Shown here: one piece after another, positions 1-8,319 of the stretch
Layout: each line of letters starts with the position of its first letter
Position numbering within the stretch: the stretch's first letter is position 1
Source: Vibrio jasicida CAIM 1864 = LMG 25398
Lineage (GTDB): Bacteria; Pseudomonadota; Gammaproteobacteria; Enterobacterales; Vibrionaceae
Length of the DNA: 64,000 nucleotides
NCBI RefSeq assembly: GCF_000400365.1
Contig: NZ_BAOG01000093.1
Span: 1-64,000, forward strand
Reading direction: 5' to 3'
Position numbers and translations under genes: made by a program
Notes under the pieces: generated by a model
Databases searched by the model: none
Seen by the model: the letters and a program-made list of their open reading frames with translations, nothing else
What the model was told of the DNA's origin: nothing

Positions 1-827
1 CCCGCCATACCACCAAACAACGACGAGACCATATTCGCAATCCCTTGTCCTTTACACTCATCATTATTTTCACTTTCCGTGTCTGTCAGCTCATCCACGA
101 TGGAAGCTGTCATCAATGACTCCAGCACACCAACAACAGAGAGTGCTAGTGAATAAGGGAAAATGATTTGGAGTGTTTCAAGGTTAAAAGGAATATCTGG
201 GATCATAAAAACAGGGAGTGAATCAGGTAACTCTCCCATATCGCCTACTGTCCGAATATCAATATTGAACATTAGGGCAATCACAGTCACTGCGACGATA
301 CACACTAAAGGTGAAGGTAGCATTTTTCCTATTTTCGGAACATAAGGAAACATGTAGATGATGGCCAACCCTAATCCTGTCAGTGCGTAAACAGGCCAAG
401 AAACATTGGTTAGTTCAGGCAGCTGCGCCATAAAAATTAAGATAGCCAACGCGTTTACAAACCCGGTCATGATCGACTTTGAGACGAAACGCATTAAATC
501 CCCTAGCCTCAAATAACCGATCAACAGTTGAAGTACGCCAGCGAAAAATGAAGCGGCCAACAGATACTGTAAACCATGGTCTTTGACTAAGGTTGTCATC
601 AACAGCGCCATTGCGCCCGTAGCCGCGGAAATCATTCCGGACCTTGAGCCTGTAAACGCAATCACGACACAGATGGAAAACGAGGCATAAAGACCAACTT
701 TAGGGTCTAATCCTGCGATAATAGAGAATGCAATAGCTTCTGGTATCAGTGCCAGCGCTACAACAACTCCTGATAAACAATCTCCTTTAACATTGTTGAA
801 CCAAGTATCTTTTGTAAATTTAAACAT
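1..827 (-). CDS. SulP family anion permease, N-terminal part (runs off the window)
   Basis: Read on the minus strand from an ATG at 827, the frame stays open to the window edge, giving about 275 residues of the transmembrane half of a SulP (SLC26-like) transporter. The start resembles the family: a short cytoplasmic lead, then the segment SGVVVALALIPEAIAFSI, followed by GLDPKVGLYASF and TGSRSGMISAATGAMALL, which are classic SulP transmembrane motifs. Members import sulfate, bicarbonate or dicarboxylates across the inner membrane; the substrate cannot be told from this part. The C-terminal STAS domain, if present, would lie outside the window. The family is clear, the specificity unknown. Confidence 0.9.
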   Translation of the reverse strand, partial: MFKFTKDTWFNNVKGDCLSGVVVALALIPEAIAFSIIAGLDPKVGLYASFSICVVIAFTGSRSGMISAATGAMALLMTTLVKDHGLQYLLAASFFAGVLQLLIGYLRLGDLMRFVSKSIMTGFVNALAILIFMAQLPELTNVSWPVYALTGLGLAIIYMFPYVPKIGKMLPSPLVCIVAVTVIALMFNIDIRTVGDMGELPDSLPVFMIPDIPFNLETLQIIFPYSLALSVVGVLESLMTASIVDELTDTESENNDECKGQGIANMVSSLFGGMA

Positions 828-1154
828 AAATCTCTCATAAACGTATTGCCTTAGTTGGTGCATTGCGCACGGTGAAGGGAGTGATGCAAACGCATCTGAG
901 AGATCGTTCTAAGGCGGACTAATGAGCAAAAAGCACCTTCCTTTTCCTATTGATGGACCAAAAAATGAGGACAAACAACGAGAGTGCCCCCAAAAGAAGT
1001 GTGCTTTATATCACTATAAAAATCTAAACTGTAATAAATTCTTACAAAACAAAGTCAACAGTCCTACAAAGAGCCACAAAAAAACGCCTCACAAAGGAAG
1101 CGTTCTTATCATCTCTATGCCTTATAGGATAAGGGATTATCGTAACAACCGTTT
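828..1154. other. Intergenic region, no convincing gene
   Basis: This 327-base gap separates the SulP start from the end of the next minus-strand gene. A plus-strand frame of 78 codons at 922-1158 fills much of it, but it lacks a good ribosome-binding site, has a lysine/asparagine-rich composition like untranslated AT-rich DNA, and runs straight through the terminator at 1077-1105. I treat it as non-coding. The promoter of the SulP gene should lie near 830-910 but no clean box stands out. Confidence 0.6.
1077..1105 (-). terminator. Intrinsic terminator after the 1155-1823 gene
   Basis: On the minus strand AACGCTTCC and GGAGGCGTT-like arms (stem AACGC/GCGTT plus flanking pairs) are followed by a run of seven T residues. 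It lies about 50 bases after the stop of the membrane-protein gene. Confidence 0.75.
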
Positions 1155-1823
1155 TTAGAATGACTGCTGAGAGTACCTTTCTCCATCAAAGCCACTTAAT
1201 TGCTCATAAGCTTTGGAAAGAATCGCAATACCGATAATCGTCACCAAGAAACTCAACAGACTCATTAAGAAAGGAAGCTGTAAAAACGCAAGTGGTGACA
1301 TAGCCAAACCAAACAGAAGCGGCACTATAATCACAACGCTCATCATGTACCAAGTACGGCCTTTGGTAAGGTTCCAAGCGTAAGGGAAAGAAACACCTTT
1401 ACCAATCGCGATGGCTGGAAAAACCAAGACTAATCGACAACACACCACGCTTAACGCTAATAATGCGATAGCTGCAAGGACAAGATTAATCATCGCGAAA
1501 ATCGCAGCCACTGCGACCACCGCCACCGTCATGGCTAAGTAGTGGCCGATAAACCACATTTCGATTTTTCCAAACGTGAAACGTCCCCACTGAGGCACAG
1601 ACTGAGGGCCTTTCAAAATGATGCTGTGAACGTTGATTGCAACGATTGCAGATAAAAGAGCCATCAAGATCTGAACAAGAATAGGAGCGACATCCCCTTG
1701 CGCTGAGTTCAAAACAAGATCCAGCATAAGAGAAAGGAGAATGGGTAACGCCGTTGCTTTCGCAATAGCCTGTTTATTTGCACTCAATGATGAAAAAGCG
1801 CTTTTAACGGTATCGATAAACAT
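1155..1823 (-). CDS. Uncharacterised polytopic inner-membrane protein (222 aa)
   Basis: The protein is strongly hydrophobic, with about five to six predicted membrane segments (roughly residues 22-45, 50-70, 90-115, 115-140, 160-185 and 185-205) and a short polar C-terminus. No catalytic motif, signal sequence or transporter signature is recognisable. The layout recalls small bacterial membrane proteins of the YciC/UPF0259 kind, but that is only an impression. The start at 1823 is the only sensible ATG; the ribosome-binding site is weak. It is followed by its own terminator and seems to be a single-gene transcript, downstream of but separate from the TtrSR-like genes. Confidence 0.75.
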   Translation of the reverse strand: MFIDTVKSAFSSLSANKQAIAKATALPILLSLMLDLVLNSAQGDVAPILVQILMALLSAIVAINVHSIILKGPQSVPQWGRFTFGKIEMWFIGHYLAMTVAVVAVAAIFAMINLVLAAIALLALSVVCCRLVLVFPAIAIGKGVSFPYAWNLTKGRTWYMMSVVIIVPLLFGLAMSPLAFLQLPFLMSLLSFLVTIIGIAILSKAYEQLSGFDGERYSQQSF

Positions 1824-1990
1824 AGTTGGATTCTAATTAAGAGTAAGGTTTATTCTGGTTACTGATGTTATCTTCCAGATACTAAATGAGCAAACCTTTC
1901 CCTAATTATCATTGAGTTACCGTATTTACTTCGACCTAGATAGGTTCATTTATCCACAATTAAGCGCTTTGTTCACCGAATACGGCTTTG

Positions 1991-2587
1991 TTAGATTAAA
2001 TGTCCAACTTTACGAATCAGTACAGCAAGGCTTTCCGCTTCGAGTTTCTTCATCACGTTGGAACGGTGTACTTCAATCGTTCGTAAGGAGACACACAACA
2101 AGTCCGCCATCTCTTGGTTTTTCATCCCTTTAACCACCAAGCCAAGCACTTCTCTTTCACGCTTAGTAAGATTCTGTAGAACTTGTTTTGCACCGAGCTT
2201 TTCACAGTTTTTGATCGACTGTTCCATAGCATCTTCAATCGCTAACACCAACGGATTGCCATCAACTGGCTTTTGGAAAAAATCGAGCGCACCATCTTTT
2301 AGCGCATCTACCGCCATAGGGATATCGCCGTGCCCAGTAAGATAGATAACACTGATTGGGCTAAATTGCTCATTCATGATTTGATGAACATCTTGCCCTC
2401 GCATCTCTGGCATACGACTATCAAGTAGCACACACCCTGCTGACGGTAAATCGGCTTCTTTTAGAAAATCCGGGCCACTACAGAACGCCTGAACCTCATA
2501 GCCATAGCTTTCTAACATGAACGCCATCGACTCTAATACGGGTTCTTCATCATCGACGATATAAAGGGGACAGAGGTTACGACTCAT
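1991..2587 (-). CDS. TtrR-like response regulator (FixJ/NarL type)
   Basis: This 198-residue regulator has an N-terminal receiver domain (about 1-125) with acidic pair DDEE at 12-15, phospho-acceptor D56 in LLDSRMPEM, a conserved T in YLTGHGD and K in FQKPVD. A LuxR-type helix-turn-helix follows (about 135-198, LTKREREVLGLVVKG and SLRTIEVHRSNVMKKL). This is the FixJ/TtrR architecture. The ATG is preceded by AGGAGAC inside the end of the sensor gene, and the two frames overlap by 11 bases, so the pair is translationally coupled. It probably activates the divergent rhodanese operon through the inverted repeats at 4460-4490. Its assignment to TtrR rather than ThsR or another FixJ relative is inference. 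Confidence 0.88.
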   Translation of the reverse strand: MSRNLCPLYIVDDEEPVLESMAFMLESYGYEVQAFCSGPDFLKEADLPSAGCVLLDSRMPEMRGQDVHQIMNEQFSPISVIYLTGHGDIPMAVDALKDGALDFFQKPVDGNPLVLAIEDAMEQSIKNCEKLGAKQVLQNLTKREREVLGLVVKGMKNQEMADLLCVSLRTIEVHRSNVMKKLEAESLAVLIRKVGHLI

Positions 2588-4382
2588 GACAAGTCTCCTG
2601 ATACGGTAAAATAATGGTCACTTGGCAGCCAGTAGGCTCTATTGACCGAAAACGAATACTGCCTTGATGGGCATCGATAACATCACGACAAATCGCGAGT
2701 CCTAGTCCTAGGCCATTTTCTTTGGTGGTGTAGAACGCTTGATCCAGCGGAATATCTTGTTCTTCGATGCCAATACCGTTGTCCATGACATCTATGATGA
2801 CCATTTCGTCACAAAAGCTTATGTGCAGGTCAACGTAGAGCTCCTTTCGCTTTGGCTCGTGACTCAAACACGCATCTTTTGCGTTGTTTAAGACGTTAAG
2901 GATGACTTGCTGCAACCCCGTTACGTCTGCAAAAATGGGTTGTACTTCACCTGAATACATCACCCCTAATTGAATGCGATGGCGTTGAAATTCATAATCC
3001 ACCAGCTTCATTGACTCTTCGATGAGACTTGGAAGGTCAATCCATTTTTTTTCAATCGGAGTACGATGAATCAAGCTTCGTAAACGTTGAATGATGTCAC
3101 TGGCAGAAGTCACTTGTTGCTGAATCTTATCCAAAATAGGCAACATCTCTTCGGGTGTTGTCCCTCGTTCCATGCGGACTTTCGCCCCTTGGCTGTAGTT
3201 CTTAATCGCAGCTAACGGCTGGTTAATCTCATGAGCAATGCTGCTGCCAAGCTCCCCAACAATAGTGATCCGCTGTGCGTGTTCAAGCATGCTGCTTTTG
3301 CGTCGTAAGTTATTCATGGTGGATTTTAGTTTTTCTTGGCTGCGTTGAAACTTCCATTCCAACCAAAAGTGGTAACCCGTCATAAGCAATAAGGTCAACA
3401 AAGATGCCATCGCTATCGCTTGGTTCTTACCCAACCATTCTTTGGCCTTTTGTCCCCATGATTTCTGCAAAGGATGCATATCCAAATGCTTGTAAACTTT
3501 ATCTACATTGATACTCGGCGCAGGCAACATCCAACCTACATTATTCGCCGCTATTGCCGCAGGGTGCTCAGCAGGCATCGCAAATAGTGTTTGTGCGACC
3601 ATTTGTCCGACATCAAAAGGCGTGCGTTCAGTCATTGCCATGGTCCAGTTTGGATAAAGAGGTGTACTGACTGCACAAATTGAATCGGCCGGACGCTTTT
3701 CGTTAAGTACTCTTAAACTATGCAGCTGGATACGGCCCTCTTTCGCCATATTTTCCAACGTACAAGCAGGAACGATCGCCACATCCAGATCATTTTTGAT
3801 CACATCCAAAATCAATTGATCCGTTGGAGGACCAGTGAAATGGATTTTTTCAAAGAATGAAGAGTTGAAGTAACCCAACTTATCCAACTCATAACGCAGG
3901 GCAAGAAAACCACCAAAGGCTTTTTCAGACACAGCAGCGACATTGGCTTTATTGATGTCTCTAAGTGTTTTAAAGGGTGATTCTTCACGTACCACCACCA
4001 CCGAAGCAATCGACTTATTTGGCAAGTCGCTGTAAGCGGTTTTTTGTGTGGCTAACCAATTAATAGGGTATTCACGAGCAAGCTTGGTCGCCTGCCCCGG
4101 GCTGGTCAAAATGAAGTCGAGCCAACCGTGCAGAAATGCGTCTTCCAGTTGGTCGAAATCGTAAGTATGTAAATTGAATTTGTATCCAGGGTTTTGCACC
4201 TCTAACCAATCCAAAGTCGGTTGCCAAGCTTCACGCGCATGGGCGTGTCCGCGCAGTGCTAAAACACCAACATCATAGTCTGTTCTGTGTGCTTTTTGTT
4301 CACTAGCAAACACAAAAGAGGTAAAGAAAAAGAAGAGAGCACAAATGAAAAGAGTTAACTTTTGAGAATAATTATCAATCAC
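2577..4382 (-). CDS. TtrS-like sensor histidine kinase with PhnD-type periplasmic domain
   Basis: The 601-residue kinase begins with a signal/anchor helix (about 8-26), then a periplasmic binding-protein-like domain of the PhnD/phosphonate type (about 35-300). A single transmembrane helix follows (about 321-340), then a DctB-like kinase core: H-box SIAHEINQPL with H384, N-box NVLNNAKDAC, G1 DVMDNGIGI and G2 GLGLGLAI. This is the architecture of TtrS (tetrathionate) and ThsS (thiosulfate). The sensor domain holds two cysteines, C207 (VPACTLEN) and C236 (DSICAVS), which could take part in sensing a sulfur compound. Translation starts at GTG; the ribosome-binding site is poor. No tetrathionate or thiosulfate reductase is nearby, so the ligand is open. 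Confidence 0.88.
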   Translation of the reverse strand: MIDNYSQKLTLFICALFFFFTSFVFASEQKAHRTDYDVGVLALRGHAHAREAWQPTLDWLEVQNPGYKFNLHTYDFDQLEDAFLHGWLDFILTSPGQATKLAREYPINWLATQKTAYSDLPNKSIASVVVVREESPFKTLRDINKANVAAVSEKAFGGFLALRYELDKLGYFNSSFFEKIHFTGPPTDQLILDVIKNDLDVAIVPACTLENMAKEGRIQLHSLRVLNEKRPADSICAVSTPLYPNWTMAMTERTPFDVGQMVAQTLFAMPAEHPAAIAANNVGWMLPAPSINVDKVYKHLDMHPLQKSWGQKAKEWLGKNQAIAMASLLTLLLMTGYHFWLEWKFQRSQEKLKSTMNNLRRKSSMLEHAQRITIVGELGSSIAHEINQPLAAIKNYSQGAKVRMERGTTPEEMLPILDKIQQQVTSASDIIQRLRSLIHRTPIEKKWIDLPSLIEESMKLVDYEFQRHRIQLGVMYSGEVQPIFADVTGLQQVILNVLNNAKDACLSHEPKRKELYVDLHISFCDEMVIIDVMDNGIGIEEQDIPLDQAFYTTKENGLGLGLAICRDVIDAHQGSIRFRSIEPTGCQVTIILPYQETCHES

Positions 4383-4459
4383 TTACGAGATACTACCAAA
4401 ACACCGTTGTGGCACATTTTAGCACCACTCCCCCCTACTACTTTGTTGCTTTAGATCAA

Positions 4460-4490
4460 TCCCACATCATTATTGTGGGAAACCACAATA
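4460..4490. promoter_or_regulatory. Candidate operator: overlapping inverted repeats between sensor pair and rhodanese operon
   Basis: The perfect repeat TATTGTGGgaaaCCACAATA occupies 4471-4490. A second one, TCCCACA (4460-4466) and TGTGGGA (4474-4480), shares its central half-site. Together they make three TGTGG-type half-sites. The position in the divergent intergenic region fits a dimeric regulator, most simply the adjacent TtrR-like protein. The binding protein is inferred. Confidence 0.5.
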
Positions 4491-4681
4491 TCGCCATTTA
4501 AACGTTTTCCTCAGAATGCCTTAGCCATAAAGGGGTAGAGGCACTTTACCTGTTTCACACAATGAACATCTCTAACGAACAAAAAACGTTCATGTCGGCC
4601 TTTCCCCTTCAAAAGCATTCTAACTGTCGAAAAATCGAAGTTTCGGCACAAAAACTTTAAATTAAAATATGGAAGTAACTC

Positions 4682-5665
4682 ATGAAAAAATCGACGATTG
4701 CGTTGGGTGTGTTGGCGGCTGTCGCAGCTGTTGGCTACTCAGCTTACAATACGATGTTCTCAGCAGAGGCCGTAACAGTGGATGCCGCTGCTCAAGAGCA
4801 GAAATTCACACAATACGCTCACCCAGAGCATTTCATTTCATCACAGCAACTGAAATCGTTAATGGACAGTGATAAAGACGTGGTTGTGATCGGCGCGTTA
4901 AACCCTATCAAACCAGATAGTCCTATCTCTGGTTCTTACACTATGTGGCGTAACGATTACTCTGCGGCTGAAGGCGTTTACGATTTCGGCGGTATGAGCA
5001 ACAGCACGGAAGAGATGGAAACCATCTTAGGTAGCTTCGGCGCATCAACGGACAGCACAATCGTGGTTTACGCGGCAGGCTCTCACCACGATGCTGCGCG
5101 CCTTTACTGGCAAATCCATAACCTTGGTCACCAAGACGTTCGTTACCTAGACGGTGGCTTAAACGCTTGGATGGGCGCAGGTTTCCCAACTGGCTCTGCA
5201 AACCAAAGCGTTGCATCAGTTGAATACAAAGCTCCGAACACGCAGCAAGACAACAATACGCTAGCAACGTTAGATATGGTTATCGAAGCGCAAAACAGCT
5301 CTGACTGGGTGATCCTAGATACGCGTGGTAACGACGAATTTAGAGGCGAAGTAGCGGTTTCTGGTGCATTTGGTCCAGGCACCATTCCAAACAGTGTTCA
5401 CATCAACTGGACAAAATCACTAAACGAAGACACGACTCTTAAATCAGCAGAAGAGCTGCAAGCCCTTTATGGCGACATCATCAAAGGCAAGAAAGTGATC
5501 GCTTACTGCCAATCTGGTGTTCGTTCTGCCCACACAACCATGATTCTTACTGAAGTATTAGGTGCAGAAGACGTCTACAACTATGACGGCTCTTGGATCG
5601 AGTACAGCCATGCTCACTACGAGCAGAAGAATCCTGAAGTGAACGTTATCAACGGCAAGAGCTGA
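4682..5665 (+). CDS. Exported double-domain rhodanese (sulfurtransferase)
   Basis: The 327-residue protein starts with a signal peptide or membrane anchor (residues 4-24, alanine/valine-rich). Two rhodanese domains follow (about 50-165 and 190-315). The C-terminal domain has a full active loop, CQSGVRS, with the sulfur-carrying cysteine. The N-terminal domain has YAAGSHHDAA at the same place and lacks the cysteine, as is usual for the structural half of a tandem rhodanese. Both domains have the following YLDGG or YDGSW strand. It should move sulfane sulfur in the periplasm. It is the first gene of the series that ends with ynjF and lies opposite the TtrSR-like pair; GGAAG is found 7 bases before ATG. 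E. coli YnjE is a related exported multi-rhodanese in a comparable setting. Confidence 0.88.
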   Translation: MKKSTIALGVLAAVAAVGYSAYNTMFSAEAVTVDAAAQEQKFTQYAHPEHFISSQQLKSLMDSDKDVVVIGALNPIKPDSPISGSYTMWRNDYSAAEGVYDFGGMSNSTEEMETILGSFGASTDSTIVVYAAGSHHDAARLYWQIHNLGHQDVRYLDGGLNAWMGAGFPTGSANQSVASVEYKAPNTQQDNNTLATLDMVIEAQNSSDWVILDTRGNDEFRGEVAVSGAFGPGTIPNSVHINWTKSLNEDTTLKSAEELQALYGDIIKGKKVIAYCQSGVRSAHTTMILTEVLGAEDVYNYDGSWIEYSHAHYEQKNPEVNVINGKS

Positions 5666-5686
5666 ACAACACGGAAATAGCACTCA

Positions 5687-7483
5687 ATGAACAATGTAAT
5701 TTTTAGCCAAAAGCTATTAGACACCGCTCAAACTATCGTCGATGGCTGTATGGGTGATGCCGATCCGGCATGTCAAACCGCATGTCCAATGCACACAGAC
5801 GTAAAACAATACGTTCGCATGGCAGGCGAAGGTGATTTCCAAGGCGCTTTGGATCTGATCCGCAGCAAACTATTCCTACCTCAAACGCTTGGCCGCATCT
5901 GTGCACACCCTTGTGAAGCTTCTTGTCGTCGTAATACTGAGTTCGGTCAGCCGATCAGCGTTGCAGGCATCAAGCGTTTTGTTGCAGAAAAACTGGATAA
6001 CCAAGATCACTGGGACCTTAACATTGCTCCCCTAACCAACAAACACATCGCGATCGTTGGTGCAGGTCCTGCTGGCGCGCAAGCGGCTATTGAGCTTCGT
6101 CGTCAAGGCCACGAAGTAACGATTTACGAAAAGCTAGACGTATACGGCGGCATGATGCGCGTGGGTATCCCTGAATACCGTCTACCACGCGACGTTATCG
6201 ACTTCGAATACAGCTACTTAGCAATACTAGGTGTGACGACTCGCTTCGGTGTTGAAATCGGCAAAGACATTAGCTTCGACACTCTACGTAGCAAACACGA
6301 TGCTGTGATTCTGGCTCACGGTGCACACGTAGGCTCTATCATTCCGCTACCAGGTCACGACAACAATGGCGTGTTCTCTGCAGTTGAGTACTTGAAAGAG
6401 ATTTCTGAAACTCGTCAATTCCCACGTGCCGGCAAACGCGTGATGGTTATCGGTGGTGGTGACGTTGCGATGGACTGTGCGCGCTCTTCATGGCGTATCG
6501 GTGCAAGCGAAGTTTACCAATGTTCGCTTGAGAGCCTTGAAAACCTGCCTGCAAGCCAAATCGAAATCGACGAGTCGCTAGAAGAAGGTGTCGAATTCAA
6601 CGCAGGTTGGGGCCCAGTTGCTATCGAACACGAAAACGGCAAAGTAACCGGCATCACTATCAAGAAAGTAGTGTCTATCTTTGATGAACAAGGCAACTTT
6701 GCACCTAAGTACAGCGAAGAAAGTAAAACTATCTCTGTGGACACGGTTGTTTTCGCTACGGGTCAAGTTGTGGCTGACATCACTGGTGGCGCACTAGAAC
6801 AAACTCGCGGCGGCCGTTACGTAGTCGATAAACAAACACTAGCATCGAGCCTAGAAGACGTCTTCGTAGCCGGTGATGCGTGTGGCGGTAACATCGTGAT
6901 TGAAGCGATGGCATTAGGTCGCAAAGCAGCAATGAGTGTTGAGCGTTTCCTAACGACTCGCTCACTGACTGAAGGTCGCGACTTCGAGCAAGAATACAGC
7001 TACTCATCTCGTCTAGACGTACCACTACCAAAAGGTACGGTAGATACCCCTCGCCTACACGGTGAATTGCGTAACGCTGAAGAGCGTAAGCAAGATTTTG
7101 CACAAGTGGATTTAGGCTTTACTGAAGAACAAATCAAACAAGAAGCATCTCGCTGTCTGCAATGTAGCTGCAAGCTATGTATGACCGAGTGCATCATGAT
7201 GAACGACTTCAGTGACTGTCCGAAGACCATCTTCTCTGACTTCGTGAACAACAAGTCAATGGACCCATTGATGGCTTACTCATGTAACGCCTGTGACCAG
7301 TGCACCATCGTATGTCCGAAAGACTTCCCAATGAAGGAAATGTTCTTAGGCGCACGTGCGGACTTTGTTAAGGCAAACAATGGTGAATCACCAATGCCGG
7401 GTCACAAAGCAATCAACATGCACCAGAAGCTGGGCTTCTCAAAAATCTTCACTATGGCAAAACGAGCGGTATCGACAAAATGA
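5687..7483 (+). CDS. FAD- and Fe-S-dependent oxidoreductase (GltD/DPD-like) with C-terminal ferredoxin cysteines
   Basis: The 598-residue protein has three parts. The N-terminus (about 1-110) is the alpha-helical two-cluster module of glutamate synthase small subunit and dihydropyrimidine dehydrogenase, with cysteines 21, 29, 33, 72, 76 and 80 (ADPACQTACPMHTD, ICAHPCEASC). The middle has an FAD-binding IAIVGAGPAG at 121-130 and an NAD(P)-binding VMVIGGGDVAMD near 250, plus VFVAGDACGG. The C-terminus adds CLQCSCKLCMTEC near 490 and CNACDQCTIVC near 533, further cluster ligands. It likely takes electrons from NAD(P)H and hands them to the next gene product, the CCG protein, whose start overlaps its stop (ATGA). 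The substrate is unknown; a sulfur substrate is inferred from neighbours. Confidence 0.85.
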   Translation: MNNVIFSQKLLDTAQTIVDGCMGDADPACQTACPMHTDVKQYVRMAGEGDFQGALDLIRSKLFLPQTLGRICAHPCEASCRRNTEFGQPISVAGIKRFVAEKLDNQDHWDLNIAPLTNKHIAIVGAGPAGAQAAIELRRQGHEVTIYEKLDVYGGMMRVGIPEYRLPRDVIDFEYSYLAILGVTTRFGVEIGKDISFDTLRSKHDAVILAHGAHVGSIIPLPGHDNNGVFSAVEYLKEISETRQFPRAGKRVMVIGGGDVAMDCARSSWRIGASEVYQCSLESLENLPASQIEIDESLEEGVEFNAGWGPVAIEHENGKVTGITIKKVVSIFDEQGNFAPKYSEESKTISVDTVVFATGQVVADITGGALEQTRGGRYVVDKQTLASSLEDVFVAGDACGGNIVIEAMALGRKAAMSVERFLTTRSLTEGRDFEQEYSYSSRLDVPLPKGTVDTPRLHGELRNAEERKQDFAQVDLGFTEEQIKQEASRCLQCSCKLCMTECIMMNDFSDCPKTIFSDFVNNKSMDPLMAYSCNACDQCTIVCPKDFPMKEMFLGARADFVKANNGESPMPGHKAINMHQKLGFSKIFTMAKRAVSTK

Positions 7484-8250
7484 GTAATAAAGTATTTATG
7501 CCAGGATGCAGCTTGCCATCCTACTCACCAGAAGGCGTAGCAGCAATTGCGAGCTACTTAAAAGAAGTGTACCCAGACATGGGCGCAGTGCAGAAGTGTT
7601 GTGGTAAACCAACCGCTGCAATTGGTCAAACTGAGAAGTTCAAAGAGCGTTACGGCCAGCTTCAAGCGGACTTCGATAAGCTAGACGCACAAGAAGTCAT
7701 TGTGGCGTGTCAAAGCTGCTACGGCATGATCAAGAAATCTGGCGGCACACAAAAGCCGGTTTCATTGTGGAAACTGCTTCCAGAAATCGGTCTGCCAGAA
7801 GCGCTACGCGGTAAAGCGAAAAACAGCGACGTGGTATTCACCATTCACGACTCTTGCTCTACTCGCTACGAAAAAGAACTGCAAGACGGTATCCGCTGGA
7901 TCTTGAACGAGCTTGGCTACAAAACCTCAGAACCAGAACACACACGTGAAAATACACGCTGCTGTGGCTTTGGCGGCATGGTAGTGCCAGCAAACCCAGA
8001 CGTCGCAACACGCGTAATCAAACGCCGCGTGGAAGAGTTTGAGACAGACTACGTTGTGGTTTACTGCTCGGCTTGTCGTGCATCCATGATGGGTGTTGGT
8101 ACGAAATCTTGGCACATTCTGGATCTGATGTTTGGCCCTGTGATCATGCAAGGTGATGAGCCGCCAGTAAACGTACTTGCTAGCCCTGTGAAAGCTTGGT
8201 TCAACCGCTACAAATCCAAAGCGGGTCTAATCAAGTGTATGTCTGTGTAG
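7480..8250 (+). CDS. HdrB-like cysteine-rich (CCG domain) protein
   Basis: The 256-residue protein has two cysteine-rich CCG-type modules. The first has GCSLPSYSP at the N-terminus, KCCGKPT near 40 and CQSCYG near 80. The second has HDSCSTRYE near 125, RCCGFGG near 160 and YCSACRASM near 190. The order C...CCG...CxxC is that of heterodisulfide reductase subunit B, GlcF and LutA, where it binds a noncubane 4Fe-4S cluster that handles disulfides. It is soluble and overlaps the upstream flavoprotein gene by four bases, so the two are likely one enzyme complex: an NAD(P)H-driven reductase acting on a disulfide, persulfide or related chalcogen bond. The reaction is inference. Confidence 0.83.
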   Translation: MSNKVFMPGCSLPSYSPEGVAAIASYLKEVYPDMGAVQKCCGKPTAAIGQTEKFKERYGQLQADFDKLDAQEVIVACQSCYGMIKKSGGTQKPVSLWKLLPEIGLPEALRGKAKNSDVVFTIHDSCSTRYEKELQDGIRWILNELGYKTSEPEHTRENTRCCGFGGMVVPANPDVATRVIKRRVEEFETDYVVVYCSACRASMMGVGTKSWHILDLMFGPVIMQGDEPPVNVLASPVKAWFNRYKSKAGLIKCMSV

Positions 8251-8259
8251 CTAAGTCTC

Positions 8260-8290
8260 TGTAGCTACGTTTTTGTAGCTACATCTTTTT
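8260..8290 (+). terminator. Intrinsic hairpin between the CCG gene and the TVP38 gene
   Basis: TGTAGCTAC (8260-8268) and GTAGCTACA (8275-8283) form a perfect 9-bp stem around GTTTTT, followed by TCTTTTT. The stem is AT-rich, so termination is probably partial and lowers expression of the downstream genes. A third copy of TGTAGCTA sits at 8246-8253, across the stop codon. Confidence 0.6.
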
Positions 8291-8319
8291 AATTATTAGG
8301 TTTAAGTGAAGTTGAACTT

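Noticed and set aside
163..345. Short plus-strand frame inside the SulP gene
   Set aside because: It lies opposite clear SulP coding sequence and has no ribosome-binding site.
922..1158. Plus-strand frame of 78 codons after the SulP start
   Set aside because: No good ribosome-binding site, low-complexity composition, and it runs through a strong minus-strand terminator.
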